Assembly (NCBI GenBank): GCA_038501625.1
Contig: JAZAYU010000177.1
Location: 248,001-312,000, forward strand
Origin: Corbicula japonica
Lineage: Eukaryota > Mollusca > Bivalvia > Venerida > Cyrenidae
Reading direction: 5' to 3'
Length of the DNA: 64,000 nucleotides
A program made the position numbers and the translations under genes. This document shows, piece after piece, positions 9,988 through 21,759 of this stretch. Under the pieces are notes generated by a model. That model did no database searches. It had not been told where the DNA came from and worked only from the letters and a program-made list of their open reading frames with translations. Every line of letters begins with the position of its first letter. Within the stretch, counting starts at the first letter, position 1.

Positions 9988-10731
9988 CAGGGCTTGTTCA
10001 GCCTGTCTCACGGGGCCGATATTGGGCCCCGTTCCCAATTCAAAGTAGCGACCATTTTTCCCAATTTCAAGAAAAAAATCCCAATCTTGTAAATAATTCC
10101 CTTTTGAACCGAAACGCATTTTGCCTTAACAAATAAATAAACGAGAAACTATACAATATACGCGAATCGTTTGTTTATTTTTAATCGGCGATCTGTGAAA
10201 ACTACTTTCTATTAAAAACGTATGTACTGGTGTAAAAACCGGTATTTACCGTACCGCAAGTTGAAGACGGATCGCGGCACCCATGGTTCCGGATAACTTA
10301 TATTATAGTCAATTTATGGTTTGAATATTAACAGAAATTATTTTTTATTTCATTAACAAAAGTATTTTCGCGATAATTGTTTGACTGAGTACAAAACTGA
10401 AAGGAGGAAGCAAAAATTGTACTGCAGTACTGGTTTTTATACTGACTCGCGAAAACTAGTGACGAAAATTTTAAAATGTCCTAAAATAGTAAAAACTATG
10501 CAAAAAGGCCGAGAAAAAAAGGTGCCAAGGGTACTCCAACACTAAACCCCAATGTTTCAAAATTTTAACACTGAAGCAAGGCAGATCAAGCTATAATGCA
10601 GATAAATAAATGTTGAAATTTCCCAATTGGTTTGATTTGTCGATACTTTTTTCCCAAATTTGACTTTACCGCGTCGAAAAATTCCCAATTTGGGCAGGGG
10701 CCTTTTCCCAAAAACCCCTGAAAAAGCCCTG
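9988..10731. mobile_element. hAT-like MITE nested in the Mutator-like element
   Basis: Inverted termini CAGGGCTTGTTCAG and CTGAAAAAGCCCTG, with TTCCCAATT-type motifs repeated near both ends (GGGCCCCGTTCCCAATT left, ATTCCCAATTTGGGCAGGG right). TAAAA occurs on both flanks, but an exact 8-bp duplication is not seen. Confidence 0.6.
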
Positions 10732-10949
10732 TAAAATATTTATTTTTGTAGTTATATTAATGTTACTAAATAGTATATATCTATATTATTAGGCACTAGT
10801 TTGCTTCAATCAGTTCTCAAATAAAATGATTAAAGATTCAATTTTGGTATCGTACTATTTAACTATTATATACGGTATAATAATATTCACTCTGTACCTT
10901 CATATTTACGGTAATTTGCGTATATCCCGATACGATTTATGTAACTTTA

Positions 10950-11487
10950 TTACATTTATAGCTTATTCATATTCAAACTTTTAGGCATTTTGTTTAAAAT
11001 TTTTAGAACAATTTATTAAAGATTTACGCTTTATTTATGACTTATACGTAAGTACGCATATCTACAGATAATTTTGGAATTTCAAATGGAATTCTGAATT
11101 AAATCTTCTTAAATTTTAATGAACATTCCTTATGAATTCACAATTAATAAAAAAGGAACTAATAACTGGGGAAAATGAATTTAAAAAGTCGCTTTCAGAT
11201 TTAAGCCATACTTAATATATAAACAGGAAGTTAACTAGGCGATTTCGGTTTGTGGCATACAACGTTATATGTTAGTACACACATCTACGGTCATTTTTAC
11301 AATTTCAAATCAAATTTCTGAACTGAATCATCTTTATTTTCATAAATATTCATTTTATAATCACAATAATTATTAAAATAAGCATTAATAACGGGGAAAA
11401 ATGAATTTATAAAGTTGATTTCGGTAATTCCCAGTCGATTTCGGTTGATTTCGGTAATTCGGTTGATTTCGGTAAATCGGGTGACCC
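10950..11487 (-). repeat. Right doubled inverted arm of the Mutator-like element
   Basis: The mirror image of 6945-7660. GGGGAAAATGAATTTA, TACGCATATCTACAG and CATACAACGTTATATG occur in inverse order, and the tip is TTGATTTCGGTAAATCGGGT. Confidence 0.75.
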
Positions 11488-11499
11488 CTGATACTGGAA

Positions 11500-12000
11500 C
11501 AATGTCAAGAAATTTTGATTTTATATGTACATGTATTCTTTTTCAGAATTTTTGACCGATGTGAAAACACCGTACATTTTATGATTGATTGATTTTAAGC
11601 ACTTCGGAATTGATAAAAAATACATTAAAAGAAACACAAATATTGTCAGAAATTAACGACGTCAATAACGTCATTTACGGTGTTTTCGCAGCGGTTCGCG
11701 CATTGTCTATAAATAGTTTGATTTTCAATAAATGTTGGTGATGGTCACGTCAATGTCAGACCACCCACACAAAAAAAGCCGTTTCGAAAAGAACGCATCA
11801 CAAATTGTCAAATTCCTAGCTCAAGCCAGTGGAGCAAGTCCAGCAAGAGGAGCAAGCCTACTGACAAAGTGAAGCCACTAAACGAACAAAGCAGAGCAAG
11901 TCTAAAGAAGAAGCGAAGCAAGTCCACAGAAGAAACGAAGCAAACCTACAGAGGAAGCGGAGCAAGTCCAATGAAACAGTGGAGCAGGTCCAAGTGAAGT
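11500..12000. other. Intron 1 sequence with a Ser/Lys/Arg-rich open frame
   Basis: From about 11780 to a TGA at 11995 the plus strand is purine-rich with repeated GAAGCGAAGCAAGTCC-like units. One frame is open for about 70 codons and reads as a Ser/Lys/Arg-rich peptide (W-S-K-S-S-K-R-S-K-P-T, then K-K-K-R-S-K-S-T-E-E). It has no ATG and is probably a degenerate short tandem repeat rather than a gene. Confidence 0.35.
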
Positions 12001-12010
12001 CTGCCATAAT

Positions 12011-12102
12011 TTGTCACACGTTGGTCTAGAGCGATGTTAACTACCTGAGGTGACGATGTCTTTACTGGTTGGATAACATCGATCTAGACCAACGTGTGAC
12101 AA
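12011..12102. repeat. Long hairpin (29-bp arms)
   Basis: TTGTCACACGTTGGTCTAGA in the left arm (12011-12040) pairs with TCTAGACCAACGTGTGACAA in the right (12074-12102), continuing into GATGTTA/TAACATC with one or two mismatches. The loop is about 33 nt. Confidence 0.85.
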
Positions 12103-12109
12103 ACAACAA

Positions 12110-13468
12110 TATTGGCATTTATAGCAATATTCATAATTTTCTTCAGGCTGACCATTCAGGTACTCATTGGATTTGGTTGTTTTAAAATCAATAATATTTG
12201 TTTTTATATAAATATATAACATTTTCATCACACAGTGTATAATATGTATAAAAGATAAGCATCTATTTGTTCTATGTAACAACAAATTAAAAACAGCTTT
12301 AAACGATTTTGAAATCGATAATCAATTTAGGATTAATGTTTATTAAATAAATTATTTACTTGTTGAGCATGGCGCTATGCCCAGTTTGCCTTAATCAGCC
12401 AGTGACATTGGGTATAACCGGGGCCCCTTTGGCTTGTTTCATGAAAAAACACAAGTCCAATATTAGTTTTCAATGGCTCGTTTTCCTTTATAATTTATCT
12501 TTAGTCATTTCTATGTCCACAGCCTCAGTTCCTAAAAGTAATCTTAATTCAAACAAAGCCTTTACATGAATTTTCGAATAATCTCAACTCTCTCTCTCTC
12601 TCTATCTCCTTTTCTACCTTTCTTTCCCCACCAATTCTATCTCACTCCTCCTCTATCTCTCAACCGATCATAACTCAGATCAAAGAAGATAATAATGACA
12701 ATCTTAAATTTAAGATTCTTGATTTTTTTATCAAATACTTATACTGGGATTTCAACAGATTCAGATTTTTGCATTTTGATGCAAGCAAATTTGAATTTTT
12801 TCACTTCTGACCCCACTTGATTCTGAGCTTGGGGTCATTCTAATTCAAGAGAATTAAGGAATAGTGTTAAAATTTTGCAAGAATAAAGATAAAAAATGTG
12901 TCTATTGTATTTTAAATATGTAGTAAATACTTATTTGATCCTTGAAAATAAATTAAAATGAAGTTAATGTGATTTTATAAGTAGCAAATGTTCACACAAT
13001 GTATAAGATATGACTCTTGCCAATCAGATTATGACCCCTTGAAAATTCTCAGTAAGGGTCAGATGACCCCTGGCTTGCAAAAGCTATAAAAAATCTTTGC
13101 TTATATAAGGAGGCTTTTTTCAATTAGCACCATACTGTACATAATTAGTGTAACTAATTTTGTCTGGGTTGCTCTTTTAACCTGCAGACCAACACTAATG
13201 TATAACATATGGACAATCAGATGTTAATATTTAGTCTAAGAATCATTTGCATAAATTAATTTTAAAATGTTTTCATAATCAGGTTATATTGGGAATAACT
13301 TGCAATAATTTCGAAATTAAAGAAATTAATCCTTCGTTCTAGATTATTTAGGTTATCAATCATTTAACAACCAAAATCAATAATTATATAAACACAAAAT
13401 AAAAACAATTTAATTGTAGGCCTGTTTTGGTTGTACTTTCCACAAGTATATAAACTAACTATTTAATC
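12110..13468. other. Intron 1 sequence, nothing recognised
   Basis: AT-rich sequence with a CT dinucleotide run (12584-12603). No supported gene or element. Confidence 0.5.
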
Positions 13469-13896
13469 TTAAAGGGAGATGTGCAGGGTCAAGCAGGTGT
13501 ACTCGGTAAAATCGTAAACAGATCGATCTATGTAACACTTACGTGTACTTTTCACTAAACTCTACATTTCAAACCCTCCAGGAGGAAGTTTGCGGTTAAT
13601 TTTACCATTTTACCGGACCTGAAAACAATCCGCTGAAGAAATCCCTATATAAAAATACATTCTATGTTTAGTGATCATGGGAATGTCACGCTTACTATTC
13701 GTGGTGGCCCAGGCATTTTGAAACAAATGGCGACATCGATAGTCGGCAAGGTACACCAAATGCTTATTTTGGTTGAAGTGATCACGTGACAATCCCAAAA
13801 ACCATCGCGGCTTTACACGGCAAATACAAAAATAGCTAACCTATGCGCGTCACATATGATAGGAAATACCATTTATATATCTTTTTTTATAAAATA

Positions 13897-14809
13897 CAGT
13901 AAAACACCTTATTACGGACACTCAATATTACGGGCACCCCGTTATTACGGGCGATTTTTTAAAGAACGGAAATTTTGTCTTCTTTTTGTATGTAGTAATT
14001 TACTCGATAATACGGGCACCCCGCTATTCCGGTAATACGGACAATGAACGCAGTACAAAATTAACTTTAATGCATATTTTAGACCCACTATTACGGACAG
14101 TTGAAACGGGTAATGTTCCACTTTCTGGCCGTTGCGCGACATCAGTTTACGACATCGGTTTGCGACATACGACCGCTTAACGTATTATTAATTAGACTCA
14201 TTTACGGTAATAGGTAAAGTTGCAAATTGCAATCAAAACAGACCTGTCAAACTGTGATTTACACGTTTGACTGGGGTACCTAATTGAGGAAGTGGTAATT
14301 TCAATTAACAGTAAGATTATTGCACCTTTTAGTCAATTGGGCTATAATTGGCAGGTTTCGGCAATGAAAAGATTCGCTACTGATCGATTTGATTGTGTAT
14401 TTTTGTTTTTGTTTGTAAATCAGCGAATATTTTGATCGGTATGTTTCAAACATTACATGCAAGATAAAACAAATAAAAATAATTTCTTTCAGCTCTCTCC
14501 ATTATGGAGAACAGTAAAACAGGCCAGACAGTTGAATTGACTCTACAAAGGAAAATAAAATTAATTAGAAAGTCTGAGAAACAAGGCAAAAGCCAAACAA
14601 ATAAGTAAATTTACATATTTTGTCTGATTTATTACATTATACTAGATTAAAGGGCAAATTAACACCAATTAGGCTGTTAAATCAACGATATATTAATGAT
14701 GTCGAACCGAAGATGTGGCCGGTGATTCAAACCCACTATTAAGGACACCCCGCTATTAAGGACACTTTCTCTCAGTCCCTTAGGTGTCCGTAATAGAGGG
14801 GTTTTACTG
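13897..14809 (+). mobile_element. pogo/Tigger-like DNA transposon, internally deleted
   Basis: Termini CAGTAAAACACCTTATTACG and GTAATAGAGGGGTTTTACTG form Tigger-type inverted repeats, flanked by TA (13895-13896 and 14810-14811). TTACGG/GGACAC motifs recur near both ends. A transposase N-terminal remnant is inside. Confidence 0.88.
14504..14608 (+). pseudogene. Truncated Tigger-type transposase N-terminus (HTH region)
   Basis: 34 codons from ATG to TAA, preceded by a splice-like TTCTTTCAG. The peptide has L-T-L-Q-R-K-I-K-L-I-R-K-S-E-K-Q-G-K-S-Q, matching the start of the CENP-B N-terminal / psq helix-turn-helix that opens pogo-family transposases. The rest, including the DDE domain, is missing, so the copy cannot move by itself. 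Confidence 0.75.
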
Positions 14810-14929
14810 TATTGGTTTGAAATATTTTGGGTGTAAATCAATATTTGAGCTTCAAATAATGATATTCAACTGATTAATAACTCTTTTCGCAAATCTGTTC
14901 ATTCATCAATCCTGCACATCTCCCTTTAA

Positions 14930-16220
14930 GAACTGAAACATTTAACTTGTCTACAGCACATTTTTCACCATTTTATGAATATGACCCATGCCCCCTGGAA
15001 TCAGGAAATTTTGTGTCATTTTGCAAGAAATTGGGATTTGGGAACAAATGATGCTTGATTAATTAACAAGCTATAATATTTTGTTAATGAAATGACACAG
15101 GTAATGCTAGTCCTATAAATAAGATGTCGTAAATGCTTATTTATCTTTTTTTTATTCGACGTCATATCGCGGAACACAGTTTTCCTGTCGCATGTTCCGA
15201 CCAATTTTCAGTCGGGACAATTATCTAAGTTATCTGCAAATTTACAACATGACAGGCCTAAATGTAGCAATATTTTATTTAAATTACTCTTATTCTTGCT
15301 TCAGACATAAAAATTACTTACATTATCCAGTTATAAACTACGATAATCCATTTTAATTTCAACCACAGTATTTTGTATATGCGGCTCTCAGCCGTGTAGA
15401 CATTGCTCGATTCTGATTGGCTCAAGCAAATCATGCAACCGCCTCATGTTATACAATTATACTAATTGGACGAATTACAAATAAATAGATGTTTTTATAA
15501 TATAAATCATACTTCCCCATAAAATCAGACAGAAATATATATTTTCTTGATAAGTTAGCCTACAATAGTTTGATTGTTTTTCTTTCTGTTTAAAGGACAT
15601 AACCTTACTATTGAAAATATTATTTTCTTCTAGGAAATTTTTACGCAACTCTCAATCGGGAATATGTCAAGTGAAAGTTCTGCATACACAGTACTTGAAT
15701 ATAATTTCTTACCGGATTTAATTCATGTTTACGGATGATTTAATGCTTAAAGGTGAATTTTGTTATATATTTTCAGTGTCTAATCATTTAAAGCTGAGAT
15801 TATGACTTTCTGTAATTTTTTTGTTAAAACTAAATATGCGACACGTTTTTGATGCATCGCGTTTAGAGGTAACGCTTGCCAATAAATGAAAAATATAAAA
15901 TGTCAAAATATTAAATGTTAAAGGTTAAAGAAGCATGCGTTCCTCTAAATATTTGGAGTAAGGTAATGCAGGTTGCTTATCAGAAATTTTTGGTTTGATT
16001 TAATTGGGAATTTTTCTTCTCTAATTACCATCTACAGGCGCCGCCATAATTAATGGTGACACCACCATGTTACCAAGAACTAGCCTGGGTAAACTGGTAA
16101 ATGATACTAAACAATAAATGACACCCAGATTTTAACTACTAAATCAATAAAATCATGACACCCAGATTTTAAACAGACAAGTGTAAAGACCACAATATCA
16201 GCTGAAAAAGCATATCCTAC
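14930..16220. other. Intron 1 sequence near exon 1, nothing recognised
   Basis: AT-rich with no coding frame supported on either strand and no clear element boundaries. Confidence 0.5.
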
Positions 16221-16385
16221 CTGTTCATCTTCGTTTTTGCCAGTGTCAAACGCTCTCTGATAGCACTGTATGGCCTGCTTAAACCTCTCCTTTCCCACAG
16301 CTGGAGCAAGGCCGTCTTTTACACTTGTATACAGAGAGTTACCCTCGTTCCTCCAGTGCGATGATGTCTGGCTAGATGCTGCCAT
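16221..16385 (-). CDS. TPR-like protein gene, coding exon 1 (start codon)
   Basis: First coding exon of a multi-exon gene read right to left. The ATG is at 16385-16383 and 55 codons end in CAG followed by a GTAGG donor (phase 0). The peptide begins MAASSQTSSHWRNEGNSLYT and has the helix-pair texture of a tetratricopeptide repeat: an N-E-G-N-x-L-Y start, then F-K-Q-A-I-x-C-Y-x-R-A. That resembles the TPR consensus (small residue, A/G, Y/F, A near the end). Joined to the next three exons it gives 233 in-phase residues without a stop. The protein continues beyond the window, so length and later domains are unknown. No signal peptide or membrane helix is seen; a cytosolic scaffold or adaptor is likely. 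I cannot name the family. A 5' UTR exon further upstream is possible. Confidence 0.82.
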
Positions 16386-16737
16386 GCTGATTCCAAAATA
16401 AAACTAGATCCTACTTATGATTTAGCAAAGGGAAATTACAATATCGCACATCTTTCGTGGTTTATTACGATTTCACAGTTCACAGAAATCAGAGGCGTTC
16501 GAAGTTTTGAATATAATTTACGTCTACTTTTACTTTCAATAGATCTATACTTGTATAATTTATGCAATATCGATAGGCCTAATGCAAATGACACACAATA
16601 CCTTAAAGCGAAAGTAAATAAATGTTGTGCAGATATCAGCTGTACATTTTCCCGCGGTTTCGAAAACGGTGTTGCAATAAAAGGTTTAAGACCTATAAAT
16701 TGTTTCCCCTTATGACATATTTCAAAAGGCTAGCAGT
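16386..16737. promoter_or_regulatory. Upstream region of the TPR-like gene
   Basis: About 350 bp between the start codon and a Mutator-like MITE. It must hold the 5' leader, and possibly the promoter if there is no upstream exon. No convincing TATA or initiator could be fixed by eye. Confidence 0.3.
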
Positions 16738-16746
16738 CATAGCTGG

Positions 16747-18132
16747 GGGTGTCGGACATTTCAACCCCTCGACATTTCAACCCTTTCTTCAAAATGAAGA
16801 CTTTTCAACCCCTCGACATTTCAACCCCTCAAATGAAGTCTTTTCAACCCATATCCCATTGGACATTTCAACCCCTCAAATGAAGTCTTTTCAACCCCAC
16901 TTTTTATATTTCAACCCTTCTAATTTGTATTACATACAACATGACGCTTAACGATCTCCACATGCTAAAATGTCGGCGGTTTTAAACCATTCCGAATGTA
17001 AAGCATTTATAAATCATTGACATTTTTTTATGTATTGGGATGCAAATGTTTATTTTTTATGACATTTTGTTAACTATAATTTATTTGTCTCCATCATTAG
17101 AATTTAGACAAAATATACATTTTAAATATACCTGAAATGGAATCGCATATACAATTATTTATTCTTCATTGGTACATGGGTCCAGAAGTAATTATTTTAA
17201 AAACAGTGTTGAATTTAAAAAAAAAAGAAGTGTTGTTCAAGTTAAAGTTCTATGTGTTATTGGATTGTGATAAAGAAATAATCATTGAATATAATTATGT
17301 TATTATTAGACTCCTTAATTGTTATTGTTGAATGTTTTATTATAAAAGAACAAATGATCAAAAGGCGATACTGAATGGTGTGATAATTTGATAACCGTTT
17401 CATATTTATTTAACTATGATTGTCGGTTTGGTCATAACAATTTGTTTAATCTATTCTGTAAATTAAGATCGACCTGTTGTTGTAATTATCACACTTAGTT
17501 TAAGAATTTTATTTGCTGCACTTTTCCTTAAGAAAGTGAATGGATCATAGACAAATGTGTCATATTGTTTTAACAATAACACGTTGGTGATGGTAGGTAT
17601 GGACTTTGATTTAACATTTTAATCATTTTAAATACATTAAAATAATCATGTTACTCATTAATTATATAATACTCAAAATAGGCTCAAATTAATAACCTAA
17701 TGTATATAAATGCAGACTGGCCTTAAGCATCACTATAACTTTGTAAAGTTAAAAGACTGTTGTTGGTGTAATTAATATTATTGTGATATATTTGTGGTGG
17801 AATAAATTTTATAATACACGGATACTTTTAATAGTAAAATTAAATAAGATTAAAATAGCTAAAAAACTGTTTAATGTGATTGACTTTTCACTAATTTGTC
17901 TGTGATAATGTCGGACTTATATGTTGAGTACGGGGACACTGTCCGGCCATTGCAGTTAAGACAGAGGGGTTGAAATGTCTTTATTTATTAGGGGTTGAAA
18001 TGTCTTCGTTATTTTGAGGGGTTGAAATGTCTTACATATTTTGGGGGTTGAAATACCAGAGGGGTTGAAAAGTCTTGGATTTTACATATTACATAGGGGT
18101 TGAAATGTCGAGGGGTTGAAATGTCTCGCTCC
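16747..18132. mobile_element. Mutator-like non-autonomous element with 9-bp TSD
   Basis: It is flanked by the exact 9-bp direct repeat CATAGCTGG (16738-16746 and 18133-18141). The ends are inverted arrays of the short unit GACATTTCAACCCCTC: about seven related units in 16755-16920 and their complements (GAGGGGTTGAAATGTC) in 17965-18127. The interior is AT-rich with no transposase. It lies about 360 bp upstream of the start codon of the TPR-like gene. Confidence 0.8.
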
Positions 18133-18141
18133 CATAGCTGG

Positions 18142-18345
18142 TATCATTTGTTAATCATTATATTTGTTATCATTATATTTGTTATCATTTATATTTCTCT
18201 ATTTATTACTTTTGATTATAACTACATGAATATGCATTGTATGTTTGTATTGTCTTTGTACTGTTGTGGTAACAATCCTGTTGGTTTGGATTTAAACCAA
18301 TAAAATGATTTGATTTGATTTAATTTGATTTGATTTTTGTTAAGT
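18142..18345 (+). repeat. Possible LINE 3' end with TGATT tail
   Basis: An AT-rich stretch with AACAATCCTGTTGGTTTGGA ends in AATAAAATGATTTGATTTGA-type repeats (about 18300-18337), the kind of short-unit tail left by some non-LTR retrotransposons. No ORF. Confidence 0.35.
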
Positions 18346-18352
18346 GGTAAAC

Positions 18353-19076
18353 TATGGGCGGCCAACACCGCCAAAAATGAATAATTTGCTTTAATTCAAT
18401 CATACCACAAACACATCTGAGAACAAATCCATTCGATTCGAACAAAAATGTTGCAAAGAAAGACTTTAATTGTCAAAACAAACCAATTTCTGCTACAATT
18501 TGGTGTATTTACAAACCACGCAGCGATATTGCTCCTAAAAGAAGACACCAAGTAATCTTATTTAATGGAATACCATTAGAAACGGTGCTAATTCTGCATT
18601 AATTTAATGCATCAAGACACTCAATTCGATGCTACCTCTTCCATTTCGGTACAACCTAGTTTAATTCGGTGCAACCTCTGTAATTCAGCGCAACCTCGTT
18701 CAATTCGGTGCAACCTCGTTCAATTCGGTGCAACCTCTGTATAAATCGTCTTACCTGGAGCAGGCGCCTTGGGAATAATTAACCGCCGTTAATCATTAGT
18801 GATCATTTTGATCAAAGAGAAGTGCATATTAGCTGGTCCCGAGATCGGTTACCATTAAAATCATAAAAGGGTGCATACTTATTATACTGTTTAATGTCAG
18901 TACCATCAATATCAAAGCAGATGCATGTCTTAATTAAAATGGCATGTAAAGGTTTATAAATCAATGTTTTTAAATAGTAGCTCGAAAAATAACCCCATAA
19001 ACTGCACACCAGTGCTGATAAGCCAGCTCAAATTACAGTTATTCTTGGGAAGCAAAGATTTTTGTTCAGACTTTCT

Positions 19077-19133
<57 letters not shown>

Positions 19134-21746
19134 GTGTGAAGTGTTCATTACACAATTTTCAAAAGAAATATATCACATAATTTAAGTATAAAATAGCAGA
19201 TTATAAAACTAAGAATGAAAATACTCTAATACTGTTTATTGATTTAAATTATTAGATCTATCCTATATATATGTTATTGTTTTTATCAGCTATAATATAC
19301 CAAAGTAAGTTCTAAATCTCCAAATAAAAGAACACACATTAAAGTGTGTATTACCATTTCACTTCAGAAAGGAATTGCAGAATCGGCAAACACTACAAAC
19401 AAATAAGAAATAGAAAACTATATAACCAGCGAAATGTCACAAGCCCCTTTTCGCGGAATATCTGCTGATGATATCATTAAAATGATGGGAAAAATTAAAC
19501 TGTTTAAGCTGGAGGAAAGCTAGGATTAGGTCACTTCAATTGTGAGATTTGTCTTTCTAACCGAAGCCATCAGCAGCAATCGTCAGCAGCAACAATTCAC
19601 TGTTTTCATTGTCATCGGCATTATCTTCATTAACAAAAAATCACCAACAGATCATCATCAATTGCAGGCTGGTAACGTATTGCGGTTTCAGCATATCATA
19701 ACTACAAAGTAGCAAAATTGTGAGTGAGTAGGTCGTTGGTAAAGGGTATTCGCAGTAGCGGAAGGTACTTATCAGAAACGGCAGAAGAATCAATTGCAAG
19801 TCGTAGATAGCAACAGAAGCAGCAGTGGGTGTCGTACTTGATGTTTTGTGGTGGTCGTGGTATTACTCAAATTAGAGTTAGAATTAAATAGTAGTTGTTA
19901 CTGTACAAGTAGAATATTCAGCTGCAGCAGCAGTAAAGTTTTAGGTGGATGAGGAGGAGCAGTAAAAGAAGCAGCAACAGCACTAGTAGTTAGAAGTTTT
20001 AGTCGAACTGAAGGAAATAAAAGTACTTGCTGTTGTTCTTTGAGAAGCATTTTAGCAACAGCATAACTACTAGCATATGGTTATCGAACTGTTCCATTGT
20101 ATGAGACTGCTGCACCCTAAAATCTGGTTTATAACTCCAGCGGCAAAATATTTTGCCACCGACAAAAAGCTGGGTTAGAATATTCTAATAAAAGGTAACA
20201 CTTCGGGTTCTAATTGTTTTGTTATTGTCTTTTAAATTTATTTTGACTGAATGTGGCTATTCCTGATATGCATATTTCATTTTTAAACGCTTGTTTAAAG
20301 TGTCTAAACATCAACCACCTAGTTGTATGTTTGTTTATTATGCATAATTTTATTTTAAAAAAAATATAAATAAAGTATTAACATTTGTAGTAGCAATAAA
20401 GCAGAGTATTCATAATAAGCATGAATAGTAGATTTATTATTAATGTAACTGCGTAGAGAAACAGTCGTAAATACCAAGAGCAAAAAGAATTATGCTGACG
20501 CTCGATTATAATAAGTTTCAAAGATTTTGCTATGATTTAAAAAAAAAATACTTCAAAATCTTAATCTTGATCTTAGCTTGCTAACAGTCTAATAAATATT
20601 CCCCAAGGAAAATCTGTTGGAGAACATTGAACTTTGAATCCGTGATAAATCCTTTCCCTGAATTCCATGAAGTAATTTGATATTATTCTTATCAATTAAC
20701 CCCCCATCCCCCCCCCCCCCCAGTTAATTAATCAACAGGTCACAATTTCTCGGGACAAGTTACCTCTTAACCCAGAAAAAAAGTTATATAAAGATTGAAA
20801 CTGCATTCATTAGTCACTATGCATTTCAATACCATAGTAAAATATGTTCTGTAAATTTATAGGAAAAAAGTAATTATAAATAGATATTATTTTTTGTTCT
20901 ATCAGAAGACTCATACAGTGACCCTTTGCTTGCTGAAGTTATACATTGACTTGGATTTATTTGAAATGCCGACTAGCAATAGGAAACAGTACATGGAAAT
21001 TCTGTTTAGATGCAACGACAGATTTGGGTTTACATTTGTCAGATGATAAATATGACACAAGCTTTGTTTGGTTAAATTAAATATATAGTTTTACGGCTTA
21101 ATAATCTGAAGATGTTTGTGTTATTCAAAGTTATTTTGAAAATACTATGTAACCTTTGAAACACATTTTTTTCATAACAATATACTTAAACAAACAAACA
21201 TTTTATTGCCTATGATATAAATAAAAAAATTGTAAATAAACAGTGTGTGTTAGGAATTTATATTTTGTGTTGACTGAGAAAGGGGCAAAGGGAAGAAACT
21301 GCTCTAAGAAAAGCTACAACGCCACTTCACCGAATTCACTGGTAAAACTTCGAATTGAATAGAGATCCATCGGCTTAAACGATAATGAATCATATTGGAT
21401 TGTGAAGCATTGCTTTAAGTTAAATGATATCAGATGAGAAGGGATTTGCTATAATCAAATGTTTTGTTTTGTAGTTTTAAAAGATAGTATACTGAAATAA
21501 AACACAAAGATACTTGTTTTGAATTATTATACTCTGTTTTGAATGAACACCCTTCGGATTAAGTGACATTGTGCACTTGTTTAAATGGAACTTCTTCAGA
21601 TTAATTGGCAGTTTGTCGTACTGAGCAAAGTTTTGCTCCGAATTAAATAAAAATGCTTCAAATTAAGTTAAATGGTCCTATAAATTGAATGAGTTTGTTC
21701 TGAATTATGCCAACTTATTCATTTTTGGCGGTGTTGGCCGCCCATA
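18353..21746. mobile_element. 3.4-kb TIR element with 6-bp TSD
   Basis: Inverted termini TATGGGCGGCCAACACCGCC and GGCGGTGTTGGCCGCCCATA extend to about 32 bp through AAAAATGAATAA. They are flanked by the exact 6-bp repeat GTAAAC (18347-18352 and 21747-21752). Tandem units TTCAATTCGGTGCAACCTC occupy 18640-18745 near the left end, and ATTAA/TTCGAATT-type motifs recur at the right (21550-21710). An AAT microsatellite lies at 19078-19132. No transposase is recognised. A 6-bp TSD is compatible with the IS3EU or Dada superfamilies. Confidence 0.75.
19078..19132 (+). repeat. (AAT)n microsatellite
   Basis: About 18 uninterrupted TAA/AAT trinucleotides. The poly-Tyr open frame on the minus strand is only this repeat. 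Confidence 0.95.
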
Positions 21747-21759
21747 GTAAACTTATATG

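Larger units (their letters stand above)
6945..11487. mobile_element. Mutator-like element with doubled TIR arms and gene fragments
   Basis: Both ends carry long inverted repeats: GGTCACCCGATTTACCGAAA on the left and GGTAAATCGGGTGACC on the right. They are flanked by an exact 9-bp duplication CTGATACTG (6936-6944 and 11488-11496). Long TIRs plus a 9-bp TSD are typical of Mutator-like elements. Each arm is doubled: the left has two related units of about 380 bp (6945-7320 and 7340-7660), and the right mirrors them (about 10950-11190 and 11191-11487). The interior holds a coding-like frame, an SGNH-like fragment on the other strand and two nested elements. No transposase core was recognised. 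It fills the half of intron 1 of the TPR-like gene next to exon 2. Confidence 0.8.
13473..14925. mobile_element. TTAA-flanked element (piggyBac/Kolobok-type TSD)
   Basis: Inverted termini AGGGAGATGTGCAGG and CCTGCACATCTCCCT, flanked on both sides by TTAA (13469-13472 and 14926-14929). No transposase is seen. A pogo/Tigger-like copy is inserted within it, leaving about 540 bp of its own sequence. Located in intron 1 of the TPR-like gene. Confidence 0.75.

Noticed and set aside
9964..10119. N-terminal extension of the SGNH-like frame
   Set aside because: It is translated from the nested hAT-like MITE (9988-10731) and lies upstream of a splice-like acceptor.
18954..19148. Poly-tyrosine open frame
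   Set aside because: It is a translation of the AAT microsatellite.
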